Assembly: GCF_000622245.1 (NCBI RefSeq)
Contig: NZ_JHXW01000011.1
Coordinates: 23,840 to 87,839 of the forward strand
Direction: 5' to 3'
DNA from: Fusobacterium perfoetens ATCC 29250
GTDB taxonomy: Bacteria; Fusobacteriota; Fusobacteriia; Fusobacteriales; Fusobacteriaceae
Length of the DNA stretch: 64,000 nucleotides
Shown piece by piece: positions 20,406 to 29,495 of this stretch (the stretch's first letter is position 1; the number at the start of each line of letters is the position of its first letter). Below the pieces are notes generated by a model, which was not told the DNA's origin, did not search any database, and was given only the letters and a program-made list of their open reading frames with translations. A program made the translations under genes and the position numbers.

Positions 20406-20965
20406 TTTTTTTGAAAAAAATATAAATTTATACTTTAAATAAAGAAAAGTTGATATTTCTAATTTTAAGATAATAATTAATCATTTTAAATAAATTTATA
20501 CTTTATAAAATAATTTCTAAAAGTTTTATTTTATAAATTTCTCTATATAAACTTCTTTTTATTTTAAATTTAAAAAATATAAAATTTTTTATTAAATTAA
20601 TTCTTAATATAATAAATTCTTATTATTTTCAAAATTTTATTAAAATTATTAAATAATTTTATATATTATTATTATTATAAATCTTAAATAATTTTTATTT
20701 TTTTATTATAAATATATAAATGATACTGAAAAATATTGAATAAAAATATAAATTTTAAGTTACTTTTAAATATTGTAAAAATAAAAAAGAATAAAATAAA
20801 TAATGTAAAAAAACTATTGAATAAATTTTTATATGTTTTAGAAATAAATAAAATTACTTTTAAAGTAAAAAAATAATTTAAAATCGCATTTTTATATATA
20901 ATAAAATACTAAAATTAAACAATTTTTAATATATAAAAAAACTATGGTTAGATAACAAAAAAATA
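20406..20965. other. Very AT-rich intergenic region, no gene seen
   Basis: About 560 bp are almost entirely A and T. No open frame has a ribosome site, and no recognised RNA or repeat unit is visible. It precedes the autotransporter promoter and may serve as an AT-rich upstream element. Confidence 0.5.
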
Positions 20966-20994
20966 TTGATTTTTATATAAATATATGTTATTCT
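20966..20994 (+). promoter_or_regulatory. Probable promoter of the autotransporter gene
   Basis: TTGATT (20966-20971), 17 bp, TATTCT (20989-20994), giving a leader of about 125 nt. The leader contains a short hairpin AGTAAAA/TTTTACT near 21073-21091. Confidence 0.45.
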
Positions 20995-21127
20995 AAAAGC
21001 AGAGAAAATTTATCTAATAAATAAAAAAGTTTTTAATAATGCAAAATAATAGTCATGAGGTATGTTGGAGATAGTAAAATAAACTTTTACTAATTGGAAA
21101 TAATTTACTAATAAGGAGGCTACTTAA

Positions 21128-23902
21128 ATGAAACAATACAATGAAGTAGAAAAAAGTTTAAAAAGATATCTTAAAACTAAGATAAAAATTACTATGGCAA
21201 CAGTAGTAGGATTTTTAATAGCAGGAACAGTATCAATGGCTAGTGCTGGAGAACCACAAATAAAAGATACTCATATAATAAGTGCTGATGGTTCTTTTGA
21301 AATTAAAGATGGAGAAATTTATAAAGCAGTTCGTACAAAAGATGGAGAAACAGTAACAGGAGAATATTTTAATAATATTGAGATTGTAAATAATGGAAAA
21401 ATAATCCTTGATACAACAGGACAAGGACATGACCAAAAAAATGTTCATGGAATTCGTGCTAAAGCTTCTGAAATAAATATTACCAATAATGGAGATATAA
21501 CAGTAACAAAAGGAGATTTACAAGCAGGAAATTCAAATAAAGCATTTGGAATAGAAGCAATAACAATAGAAGATAAAAGAGACCCTGATAATTTGAATAA
21601 AGTAGAATATATTGAAGGAAAAGGTGGAAAAGTAGTTAATAATGGAAATATTACAGTAACTACAAAAGCTCTTGAAGCTAAAGATGATGCTTATGGAATT
21701 AATATTCAAGGAAAAAATTTAAAAGCTGAAAATAATGGAAATATTAAAATAGTAGGGAAAGGGCATGGAGTTCATGTTACTTATGGAGAGTTTGTAAATA
21801 CAGAAAAAGGGACAATAGATATTTCTGAAGCTACAAACAGTACAGCTATATATGGATTAAAAGCTAATTTAAAAAATGATGGATTAATACAATTATCTTT
21901 AGGAAAAGATAATTCTACAAATAATAAAGCTATAGAAAATATCAATGGAACAGCTATTAATACAGGAAAAATTCAAATTACAGATAAAACAGCAGATGAG
22001 TTAAAAGATTATAATCTATATAATCTATTTGTTGGAGATGTAAAACATACAGGAATGTTTACTGATTCAGAAGGAAATATGGTAGCTAAAAAAACTGACA
22101 ATGTTTTAAAAGGTGAAAATACAACAGATAGTATCAATCAAGTTGGAAAAGATACAGGTTCTCTAGTATTAGGAAAAGGTGAAAAAGATGCTATAGTAGG
22201 AGGAGATAATCCTATTAAATTATCATCTTTAAATATAGCTGGAAATGTTGATATAAAAAATTCAACAAATAAAAGAGAAACTAAGATAGATGGAACTACT
22301 ATTAATTTAGATAAATCTGGAAAATTAAATGTTACAGATAACTCTTCTTTAACAATTTCTAATGGAAAAGTAAATGGAGAGAAAGATAACACTGTAATTT
22401 CTATTGGAAGTGGAGCAACTACTAATATAAATAATGTAGAAATATTAGGAAATATAGATGGAACTGGAAATTTAGTAGCAACAGGAACAAATAGAATAGA
22501 TGGAGTAATAGGAAGTATTTTAACTATTGGAAAAACTCAAGTTCCTGGAGCTAGAACTTTAGAAGTAAATCTTGGTAGAGATAAAACTACAGTTTCTTCT
22601 ACTTCAAAATTTGAAAAAAATGTAACTATAAATCAAGAGGGACAATTAGTTCTTGAATTAGGAAAAGATAATTCTAATGCTTTACAAAATTCAAAAGTTA
22701 CTGTAAAAGGAACAGGAACAAATGATATAGCTTTAGATACTTCTAATATATCAGGAGCAGGTACAACTATTAACTTAGGAAATGAAAATACATTTAATAA
22801 TGTTGGAGTAACTACTACTGATGGAAAAGATGGAGTTTATAAAGTAGATACTCAATTAAATGGAAAAGGTTCAGCTGATGTAAAAGTTGAATATAATAAG
22901 AAATTATATGAAAATGATTCTAAATTAAATACTATTAATAATGCTGTAATGAACTCTAATACTTTCTTCTCACAAAATAAAGAAGAAAGAAAATCTCAAT
23001 TATTAACAGCTACAGAATCAAGTATCTATTCAGAAACAGTAAAATCTTCTTATGAAAATGTAAAATTATCAGAAGATACTTTATTAGGAATGTCAAGAGT
23101 GGCTAAAACTGGAGAATGGGCAGCTAATGGTAAAGCTTTATATGATAAAAATCAATATGATAAAGCAGGAAAATACTCATCAGAAATTGAATCTTCAGGA
23201 TTATTAGGTAATTTAGAGTATGGATTAGATGACAATACATCAGTAGGATTTGCTTTCTCTGGAACAAAACAAGATGTAAAAACTAATGGTGGAACTTCTA
23301 AAGGAGATATATTCTATTTAGGAGCTTATTCAAGAAGAAATATTGGAAATTATAACTTTACTGCTGGAGCTGGATATCAATTAGGAAAATATGATACAGA
23401 TAATACAACAGCTAAAGTTTCTTCAAGTGATTCATATAAAACAAACTCATTATCAGCTTATGGACAAGTAAAATATATAGCTAAATTTGATGGAGTATCT
23501 TTTGAACCAAAAGCAAGATTAGGATATACTTATGTAGAACAAGATGATGTAAAAGATGCTTATACTAGAGTAACTGAAGCTAATACTTCTACAGTAGATG
23601 CTACAGTAGGATTAGATTTAGTAAAAGAAATATCATTAGATAGAGCTAATTTAAGATTAGTAGCTGGAACAAGCTATACAAAATTATTTGGAGATACAGA
23701 TAAAGAATTTGTTGGAAACTTTGGAGCTAATAATATTTCAATTTCTGGAGCTAACTTAACAGAAAACTCTGTAAACTTCACATTAGGAGCTGAAGTAGAA
23801 AATGAATCTGGATTATTCTATAATGTAGGAGCTTCTTATACTATAGGAAGCAATAATACAGATAATTATGGAGCAAATTTAGGAATAGGATACAGATTCT
23901 AA
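21128..23902 (+). CDS. Autotransporter (type Va) adhesin-like outer membrane protein
   Basis: This 924-residue protein has an extended signal region of about 40 residues: a charged N-terminal part, then MATVVGFLIAGTVSMASA, cleaved near ASA|GE. That is the form seen in fusobacterial autotransporters. The passenger (about 41-640) is rich in Asn, Gly, Thr and Lys with recurring INNNG/VNNGNITV turns, indicating a beta-helix. A linker helix is followed by a C-terminal barrel (about 655-924) of alternating strands ending in GIGYRF, with terminal Phe as required for BAM insertion. The ligand is unknown. It is a single-gene transcription unit with a strong AAGGAGG site. Confidence 0.88.
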   Translation: MKQYNEVEKSLKRYLKTKIKITMATVVGFLIAGTVSMASAGEPQIKDTHIISADGSFEIKDGEIYKAVRTKDGETVTGEYFNNIEIVNNGKIILDTTGQGHDQKNVHGIRAKASEINITNNGDITVTKGDLQAGNSNKAFGIEAITIEDKRDPDNLNKVEYIEGKGGKVVNNGNITVTTKALEAKDDAYGINIQGKNLKAENNGNIKIVGKGHGVHVTYGEFVNTEKGTIDISEATNSTAIYGLKANLKNDGLIQLSLGKDNSTNNKAIENINGTAINTGKIQITDKTADELKDYNLYNLFVGDVKHTGMFTDSEGNMVAKKTDNVLKGENTTDSINQVGKDTGSLVLGKGEKDAIVGGDNPIKLSSLNIAGNVDIKNSTNKRETKIDGTTINLDKSGKLNVTDNSSLTISNGKVNGEKDNTVISIGSGATTNINNVEILGNIDGTGNLVATGTNRIDGVIGSILTIGKTQVPGARTLEVNLGRDKTTVSSTSKFEKNVTINQEGQLVLELGKDNSNALQNSKVTVKGTGTNDIALDTSNISGAGTTINLGNENTFNNVGVTTTDGKDGVYKVDTQLNGKGSADVKVEYNKKLYENDSKLNTINNAVMNSNTFFSQNKEERKSQLLTATESSIYSETVKSSYENVKLSEDTLLGMSRVAKTGEWAANGKALYDKNQYDKAGKYSSEIESSGLLGNLEYGLDDNTSVGFAFSGTKQDVKTNGGTSKGDIFYLGAYSRRNIGNYNFTAGAGYQLGKYDTDNTTAKVSSSDSYKTNSLSAYGQVKYIAKFDGVSFEPKARLGYTYVEQDDVKDAYTRVTEANTSTVDATVGLDLVKEISLDRANLRLVAGTSYTKLFGDTDKEFVGNFGANNISISGANLTENSVNFTLGAEVENESGLFYNVGASYTIGSNNTDNYGANLGIGYRF

Positions 23903-23943
23903 TTAAATAAGCAGTTTCATTTGTAATAATTCATATAAAACCT

Positions 23944-23976
23944 AAAAAACTCGAGGGTAATACCTCGGGTTTTTTA
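23944..23976 (+). terminator. Terminator of the autotransporter gene
   Basis: A GC-rich hairpin (ACTCGAGG with CCTCGGGT, one wobble) is flanked by A and T tracts. Confidence 0.85.
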
Positions 23977-23983
23977 ATAAAGA

Positions 23984-24018
23984 AAAAAAGACTATTACTT
24001 TATTTAGTAATAGTCTTT
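23984..24018 (-). terminator. Terminator of the amidotransferase gene (bidirectional)
   Basis: A 13-bp stem (23987-23999 with 24006-24018) has an A/T loop and an A tract that reads as a T run on the minus strand. Confidence 0.7.
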
Positions 24019-24069
24019 CTATTTATTTAATAGTTTAAGTGTCAGTTTTAATTGAAATTTTAAATAATA

Positions 24070-24897
24070 TTAATTTCTTTTATCTCTATTTTTTGCTCCA
24101 TATTCTACAAGAGTTTGGAATATAGGTAAGAATTTATCGTCGTTTCCATAAACATGCCATTCAGGGTGGAATTGAACTCCAACAACGAAAGTAGCCTCAT
24201 CTAATTCTACACCTTCTATCATTCCGTCAGAAGAAGTAGCAACTACTTTTAATCCTTTTCCTAATCTTTCAACAGCTTGGTGATGCCAAGAGTTAACAGT
24301 TAAATCTTCTAGTTGTAACATATTATAAAGTTTAGAATTTTTATCAGTTACTTTACAATCATGGAAAACGAAATCTACTTTTTTAGGATCTCTATGTTTT
24401 AAATCAGAAATGTATTCAGTTGGTAAATCTTGATATAAAGTTCCACCAAGAACTACATTAAGAAGTTGCATTCCACGGCAAGTACCTAAAATAGGGTAGT
24501 CTTCTTTTAAAGCAGTTTTTAATAATAAGATATCAGATACGTCTCTATCATCTTTTAAAGTTTCAAGTTTTTTATGAGGTTTTTCTCCATAATAAACAGG
24601 GTTTATATCTTCTCCACCAGTTAAAATAACAGCGTCAACTGTTTTAAGAGCTTTTAAAGCATCTTCTTCAGTTTTTAATTGAGGTAATAAAACAGGAACA
24701 CCTCCAGCTTTTTTAACTGACTCTATATAAGCAATAGTATCTTCTGGGATATCTTTTTCATAATCTCTATCCCAAGAGATACCTACTTTAACAGGGTCTT
24801 TAGTAGGAGCTTCTTTAGTTTTGAAACTTGTACATCCAGAAAGAATAAGAGTAAACAAAGCAATGATACTGATTATTAAAGTTCTAAATTTTTTCAT
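24070..24897 (-). CDS. Lipoprotein class I glutamine amidotransferase-like hydrolase (peptidase C26, PuuD-like)
   Basis: This 275-residue protein has a lipoprotein signal with lipobox LSGC (Cys22), so it is anchored on the outside of the cytoplasmic membrane or on the outer membrane. The catalytic triad is visible: nucleophile Cys140 in LGTCRGMQ, and His244 and Glu246 in FHPEWH. Related cytosolic enzymes hydrolyse gamma-glutamyl bonds (gamma-glutamyl-GABA, polyglutamate). Export is unusual for PuuD itself and suggests action on extracellular gamma-glutamyl peptides. The substrate is inferred from the family only. Confidence 0.82.
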   Translation of the reverse strand: MKKFRTLIISIIALFTLILSGCTSFKTKEAPTKDPVKVGISWDRDYEKDIPEDTIAYIESVKKAGGVPVLLPQLKTEEDALKALKTVDAVILTGGEDINPVYYGEKPHKKLETLKDDRDVSDILLLKTALKEDYPILGTCRGMQLLNVVLGGTLYQDLPTEYISDLKHRDPKKVDFVFHDCKVTDKNSKLYNMLQLEDLTVNSWHHQAVERLGKGLKVVATSSDGMIEGVELDEATFVVGVQFHPEWHVYGNDDKFLPIFQTLVEYGAKNRDKRN

Positions 24898-24947
24898 GAA
24901 ATCCTCCTAGTAATATTCACTTAAACTAAAAATAAATTCTTATTAAG

Positions 24948-24976
24948 ATTATATAACTATGTACTAAAAAAGTCAA
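24948..24976 (-). promoter_or_regulatory. Promoter of the lipoprotein amidotransferase gene
   Basis: On the minus strand, TTGACT (24971-24976), 17 bp, TATAAT (24948-24953). Confidence 0.7.
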
Positions 24977-25166
24977 ATGTTTTTTAAAACAGTTGTATAT
25001 GTTTAAATAATATCAACGAAATTAAATTAAAGTTCAAAACATATACATAAAAGATAAAATGATAGTAAATAATATATATAATGAATAGTGTGGGAGATTA
25101 TTTTTTAGAATCCTTGATAAAATAATAAAAAAGTGGTTTAATTATAATAATAAGGAGGGGATTTTT

Positions 25167-26483
25167 ATGAGTATAAATAGAAAAAATTTAGATATATTAG
25201 AAGAACTAGCAGAAAAGAAAAAACTACCTTTATCATATTTTTCAGAAAAATATCAAGTAAGTGAGAGAAATATAAGATATAGCATAGAAAATCTTAACTT
25301 CTACTTATTAAAATCCTCTCTTCATGAAATATTTTTAAAAAAAGGTGAATTAGAATGGATATGTTCTAAGGAAGAATTAAAAAATTTTATAAAAAATATT
25401 AATATAAATAACTATATTTTTTCAAAAGAAGAGAGGGAAAACTATATTTTAATAAGTTATCTTTTTTCAGATAGTGTAAAGATAGCAAATATAGAAAAGT
25501 ATTTAAAAGTAAGTCGTCCTACTATAAAAAAAGATTTAATATCTCTAAATAAATATTTAAAAGAATTTGAATTAGAATTTATAAGAAAAGAGAATAATAT
25601 TTTAATAGAGGGAAAAGAAAAAAAATTAAGACATTTAAAACTTTTAAAACTTTTAGAATATATAGAAGTAAAAGATGGAAAGATTGAATTTATACCTAAG
25701 ATTTATATTACCGAAAGAGAAGAAATTGAATTTATAAAAAAATATTTAGAGAATATAGATATTTCACAATTTTGGGAAATAATTTTAGATATAGAAAAAG
25801 AGCTTAATGTAAAGTTTGATGAAAAATTTAAAACACTTATGTACCTTTATTTAATACCTACAATGGAAAGAATAAAGAAAAATAATATTATAATAAAGAA
25901 AGATAATAGCGAGTTTTTAAGAAATCTTAGTGACTATAAAATTATAAGAAGAATACTTACTAAGATTATTCCAGAAAATTTAGATTATGAATTTTTACAT
26001 TTGACTGAATATTTTATAAGTGGGTACTATTCAAGTGATTTTTCGGAAAATATTTCAATAGTTAATAAATTTATAGAGGAATTTTGTAAAAAAATTTCTC
26101 AATCTCTTAATTTTAATTTTGTAGAATCAGAAGAATATAAACAAGAAATATTAAGATATTTATTACCAGCTGTATATCGTATAAAAAATAATTTCTTTTT
26201 AATAAAAAATCATGAAAAATATAGTGGAAATAATAAAATATATGAAAATGTAAAAAAAGCAGTATTAGAATGTAATTGTATATTAAAAGAGCCTTTTAGA
26301 GAAGATGAAATAGTTTTTCTTGCAAAAACAAGTGAAAAATATATTGAAATAAAAAAATCAGAGAAAATTTCATTAAAAAAATTAATTTCAATAATCAATG
26401 AAAATAAAAATATCCTAGAAAGTGAGCAATTTATAGATACTCTTTTATTAACCTTTGGAGATAAAATAGAAGATGATAGATAA
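25167..26483 (+). CDS. BglG/MtlR-type transcriptional regulator with helix-turn-helix and PRD-like regions
   Basis: This 438-residue protein has two HTH regions: about 15-45 (LSYFSEKYQVSERNIRYSIENL) and about 110-135 (VKIANIEKYLKVSRPTIKKDLISL). They are followed by helical PRD-like domains. It is shorter than full MtlR/LicR activators and lacks visible EIIA/EIIB modules. It lies 122 bp before a PTS EIICB gene, so it probably activates that operon under control of phosphorylation. TTGATA (25114), 17 bp, TTTAAT (25137) is a likely promoter, and GGAGGGG precedes the ATG. Confidence 0.78.
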   Translation: MSINRKNLDILEELAEKKKLPLSYFSEKYQVSERNIRYSIENLNFYLLKSSLHEIFLKKGELEWICSKEELKNFIKNININNYIFSKEERENYILISYLFSDSVKIANIEKYLKVSRPTIKKDLISLNKYLKEFELEFIRKENNILIEGKEKKLRHLKLLKLLEYIEVKDGKIEFIPKIYITEREEIEFIKKYLENIDISQFWEIILDIEKELNVKFDEKFKTLMYLYLIPTMERIKKNNIIIKKDNSEFLRNLSDYKIIRRILTKIIPENLDYEFLHLTEYFISGYYSSDFSENISIVNKFIEEFCKKISQSLNFNFVESEEYKQEILRYLLPAVYRIKNNFFLIKNHEKYSGNNKIYENVKKAVLECNCILKEPFREDEIVFLAKTSEKYIEIKKSEKISLKKLISIINENKNILESEQFIDTLLLTFGDKIEDDR

Positions 26484-26513
26484 TTTTTTTGTGATATAGA
26501 ACCTTAAAATTAA

Positions 26514-26531
26514 TTTCAAAAATTTTTGAAA
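26514..26531. promoter_or_regulatory. Perfect 18-bp palindrome upstream of the PTS promoter
   Basis: TTTCAAAAA (26514-26522) and TTTTTGAAA (26523-26531) form a perfect dyad 11 bp upstream of the -35 box at 26543. This is the usual position of an activator site; the preceding gene encodes a candidate activator. Confidence 0.5.
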
Positions 26532-26542
26532 AATAATTGATA

Positions 26543-26571
26543 TTAACAAAGAATTATATTAAATGTATAAT
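26543..26571 (+). promoter_or_regulatory. Promoter of the PTS-aminotransferase operon
   Basis: TTAACA (26543-26548), 17 bp, TATAAT (26566-26571). Confidence 0.65.
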
Positions 26572-26605
26572 AAATGTATTGATATAATATAGGAGGTTCT
26601 AAAAT

Positions 26606-28138
26606 ATGAGCAAAAAAGTTGGATTTTGGGAGTTTTTCCAAGGGCTAGGAAAAACATTTATGTTACCTGTATCTTTATTAGCTGCATGTGGTATCATGCT
26701 TGGAATTGGTAGTTCTTTTGCTAGTTCAGTAACAGCTGAGATTTTACCTTTCTTAAAAATTCCTGTAATAAAATTATTCTTTGAATTTATGTCTACTATT
26801 GGTTCTTTTGCTTTTTCAAATTTACCAATGATGTTTGCTATGGCAATCCCATTAGGTCTAGCAAGACAAGATAAAGGAGTGGCTGCCTTTTCTGGATTTG
26901 TAGGATTTATAATGGCTAGTATGACAGCAAACTTCTTCTTAAAAGTAACAGGAACTTTGGCTACTCCTGAAAATATGAAAGCAGCTGGACAAGCTATGGT
27001 TTATGGAATCCAAAGTGTTGATGTTGGAGTTTTAGGTGGAGTTATAATCGGGGTTATCGTTTATAAAATTCACGACAGATATTGTGAAATAAAATTACCT
27101 GACGCTTTAGCTTTCTTTGGTGGTTCAAGATTTGTACCTATTGCTACTGCAGTAGTAGTTGGAGTTGTTGGAATAGTAATACCTTTAATTTGGCCTTTCT
27201 TTAATGGAATTATCATTAAAATTGGAGAACTTATTGGAAAAGCTGGAGTATTTGGACCATTAGTATTTGGAGCTGGAGAAGGAATCTTAAGACCATTTGG
27301 ATTACACCATATCTTAGTTGCTATGATAAGATTTACATCAGCTGGAGGAGAGGCTGTTGTTAATGGTGAAACAGTTTATGGAGCTTTAAGTATATTCTAT
27401 AAAGAGTTTGCTAATGGAGTATTAGACCCTAATGTAACAAGATTTTTATCACAAGGTAAAATGCCTTCATATTTATTTGGATTACCAGCTGTAGCTTTAG
27501 CTATATATCACACAGCTAGACCAGAAAATAGAAAGAAAATAAAAGGACTTTTAGCTTCTGGAGTAGTAGCTTGTATGGTTGGAGGAATTACTGAGCCATT
27601 AGAATTTATATTCTTATTCTTATCACCTGTTTTATATCTTTTCCACTGTATAATGGTTGGACTTGGATTTATGACAATGGGAATTTTAAAAGTAGCTATT
27701 GGAAACACAGATGGAAACATAATTGACTTTATAGTATTTGGAGTTTTACAAGGATTTAGAACAAAATGGTATCTTGTAATTCCTGTGGGAATTATTTGGT
27801 TTATAATTTACTATGTAGTATTCAAATATGCTATAGTTAAATTTGATTTAAAAACTCCAGGAAGAGAAGTTATTACAGATGAATCTAATGTTAAATTAGG
27901 TGGATATGACGCTGAAAGACTTTTAAAAGCTTTAGGTGGAAAAGAAAATATAGTTTCTTTAGATAACTGTATTACAAGATTAAGACTTGTTTTAAATGAT
28001 ACAAGTATTATAAATGAAGAGGAAATAAAAGCAACAGGAGCTATAGCTGTAGTAAAACTAGATGCTAGTAACTTACAAGTTATAATTGGACCTCAAGTAC
28101 ATGTTGTAAAAAATAAATTAGATAAACTTATAAAGTAG
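26606..28138 (+). CDS. malX: PTS transporter EIICB, MalX-like (maltose/glucose class)
   Basis: This 510-residue membrane protein has an EIIC domain of the glucose superfamily (about 1-420; it contains GLHHILVAMIRF and GGITEPLEF) fused to a C-terminal EIIB domain. The phosphorylated cysteine is Cys455 in SLDNCITRLRL. No EIIA domain is attached, so EIIA must come from elsewhere. The pairing with a MalY-like gene 12 bp downstream mirrors E. coli malX-malY. The true sugar is unknown. A TAGGAGG site precedes ATG 26606. Confidence 0.88.
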   Translation: MSKKVGFWEFFQGLGKTFMLPVSLLAACGIMLGIGSSFASSVTAEILPFLKIPVIKLFFEFMSTIGSFAFSNLPMMFAMAIPLGLARQDKGVAAFSGFVGFIMASMTANFFLKVTGTLATPENMKAAGQAMVYGIQSVDVGVLGGVIIGVIVYKIHDRYCEIKLPDALAFFGGSRFVPIATAVVVGVVGIVIPLIWPFFNGIIIKIGELIGKAGVFGPLVFGAGEGILRPFGLHHILVAMIRFTSAGGEAVVNGETVYGALSIFYKEFANGVLDPNVTRFLSQGKMPSYLFGLPAVALAIYHTARPENRKKIKGLLASGVVACMVGGITEPLEFIFLFLSPVLYLFHCIMVGLGFMTMGILKVAIGNTDGNIIDFIVFGVLQGFRTKWYLVIPVGIIWFIIYYVVFKYAIVKFDLKTPGREVITDESNVKLGGYDAERLLKALGGKENIVSLDNCITRLRLVLNDTSIINEEEIKATGAIAVVKLDASNLQVIIGPQVHVVKNKLDKLIK

Positions 28139-28150
28139 TGGTGAAGAAAA

Positions 28151-29323
28151 ATGAATTTTGATACTGTCATTGATAGAAAAGGGACATATTGCACACAATG
28201 GGATTTTGTAAAAGATAGATTTGGAAAAGAAGGGCTATTACCTTTTACTATTTCAGATATGGATTTAGAATCTTCAAAGGAAATAATAGAAGCCCTTATA
28301 AAAAGAGTTAATCACGGAGTTTTTGGATATAGTAGATGGAATCATGAGGACTTTAAAAATTCAATAGAATTTTGGTATAATACAAGATTTAATTATCAAA
28401 TAGATAAAGAATGGATATTATATGCTCCAAGTGTAATCTATGCTATTTCAAAATTTATAAAAATGAAATCAAATGTAGGAGATGGTGTCCTTATAAATAC
28501 ACCTGGATATGATGGATTTTTTAAAGTGATTGCTGATAATGATAGAAAAATAATATCATCTCCACTTGTAAAAAATGGAAACAATTATGAGATTGATTTT
28601 GAAGATTTTGAAGAAAAATGTAAAACTTGTAAAATTTTCTTAATGTGTAGTCCTCATAATCCTGTTGGAAAGGTTTGGAGTGTTGAGGAACTAAAGAAAA
28701 TCATCTCTATTTGTAAAAAATATAATGTCTTTATAATCTCTGACGAAATTCACATGGATATTGTTTATAGTGGAAAACACATACCAGTGTTAGAAGTAGC
28801 AGGAGATTACATAGATAATATTGTACTATGTACAGCAGCATCAAAAACTTTTAATATTCCAGCTTTGGGAGGAGCTTATCTTTTCTGTACTACGGCTAAA
28901 GACAGAGATGAGTATTTAAGAATATTAAAAAATAGAGATGCTTTATCTTCACCATCTATTCTTGGAATAATAGGTACAATTACAGCCTATAATCAATGTG
29001 GTTACTGGGTAGATGAGCTTTTGAAATATACAAAATCAAATATTGAATTTGTAAAAGATTATTTAGAAAAAAATATTCCAGAGTTAAGTTGTGATATTCC
29101 TGATGGGTGTTACTTTGCTTGGATTGATTTTTCAAAATTAAATATATCTAGTGAAGAATTTCAAAAAGCTTTGATAGATGTAGGAAATGTAGCTATAATG
29201 CCTGGATTGACTTATGGTGAAGCTGGAAGATTTTTCTTGAGATTAAATGTTGGATGTTCTCTTGAAAAAGTAAAAGATGGATTGAGTAGAATGAAAATTG
29301 CAGTTGATTCTTTAAAAAGATAG
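28151..29323 (+). CDS. malY: PLP-dependent MalY/PatB-family cystathionine beta-lyase/aminotransferase
   Basis: This 390-residue fold-type I PLP enzyme has MalY/PatB signatures. They are FTISDMDLESS near residues 33-43, SPHNPVGKVW (PLP and carboxylate contacts), SDEIHMDIVYSG with the conserved Asp, and the Schiff-base Lys232 in TAASKTFNIP. MalY-type proteins cleave cystathionine or cysteine. E. coli MalY also represses the maltose activator MalT, but no MalT is seen here. It is co-transcribed with the PTS gene and followed by a terminator. Confidence 0.87.
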   Translation: MNFDTVIDRKGTYCTQWDFVKDRFGKEGLLPFTISDMDLESSKEIIEALIKRVNHGVFGYSRWNHEDFKNSIEFWYNTRFNYQIDKEWILYAPSVIYAISKFIKMKSNVGDGVLINTPGYDGFFKVIADNDRKIISSPLVKNGNNYEIDFEDFEEKCKTCKIFLMCSPHNPVGKVWSVEELKKIISICKKYNVFIISDEIHMDIVYSGKHIPVLEVAGDYIDNIVLCTAASKTFNIPALGGAYLFCTTAKDRDEYLRILKNRDALSSPSILGIIGTITAYNQCGYWVDELLKYTKSNIEFVKDYLEKNIPELSCDIPDGCYFAWIDFSKLNISSEEFQKALIDVGNVAIMPGLTYGEAGRFFLRLNVGCSLEKVKDGLSRMKIAVDSLKR

Positions 29324-29372
29324 ACTATATAGATTGATTAACACAAAATAAATAGAAAAATAAATAGGGAAT

Positions 29373-29406
29373 AAATAAGGTAGATATGGGAGTCTACCTT
29401 ATTTTT
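29373..29406 (+). terminator. Terminator of the malX-malY-like operon
   Basis: AAATAAGGTAGA (29373-29384) pairs with TCTACCTTATTT (from 29393), followed by T residues. Confidence 0.8.
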
Positions 29407-29450
29407 TAATAAAAAAATGTATATAAACAATAATATTTTAACAAAATATA

Positions 29451-29459
29451 TGGTATAAT
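29451..29459 (+). promoter_or_regulatory. Extended -10 promoter before hsdR
   Basis: TGG-TATAAT ends at 29459, 36 bp before the hsdR start. It is an extended -10 element with a weak -35, and probably drives the restriction-modification operon. Confidence 0.5.
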
Positions 29460-29495
29460 TTAACAAAAGAGAAAATAATAAGTCGGGGTAAGATT

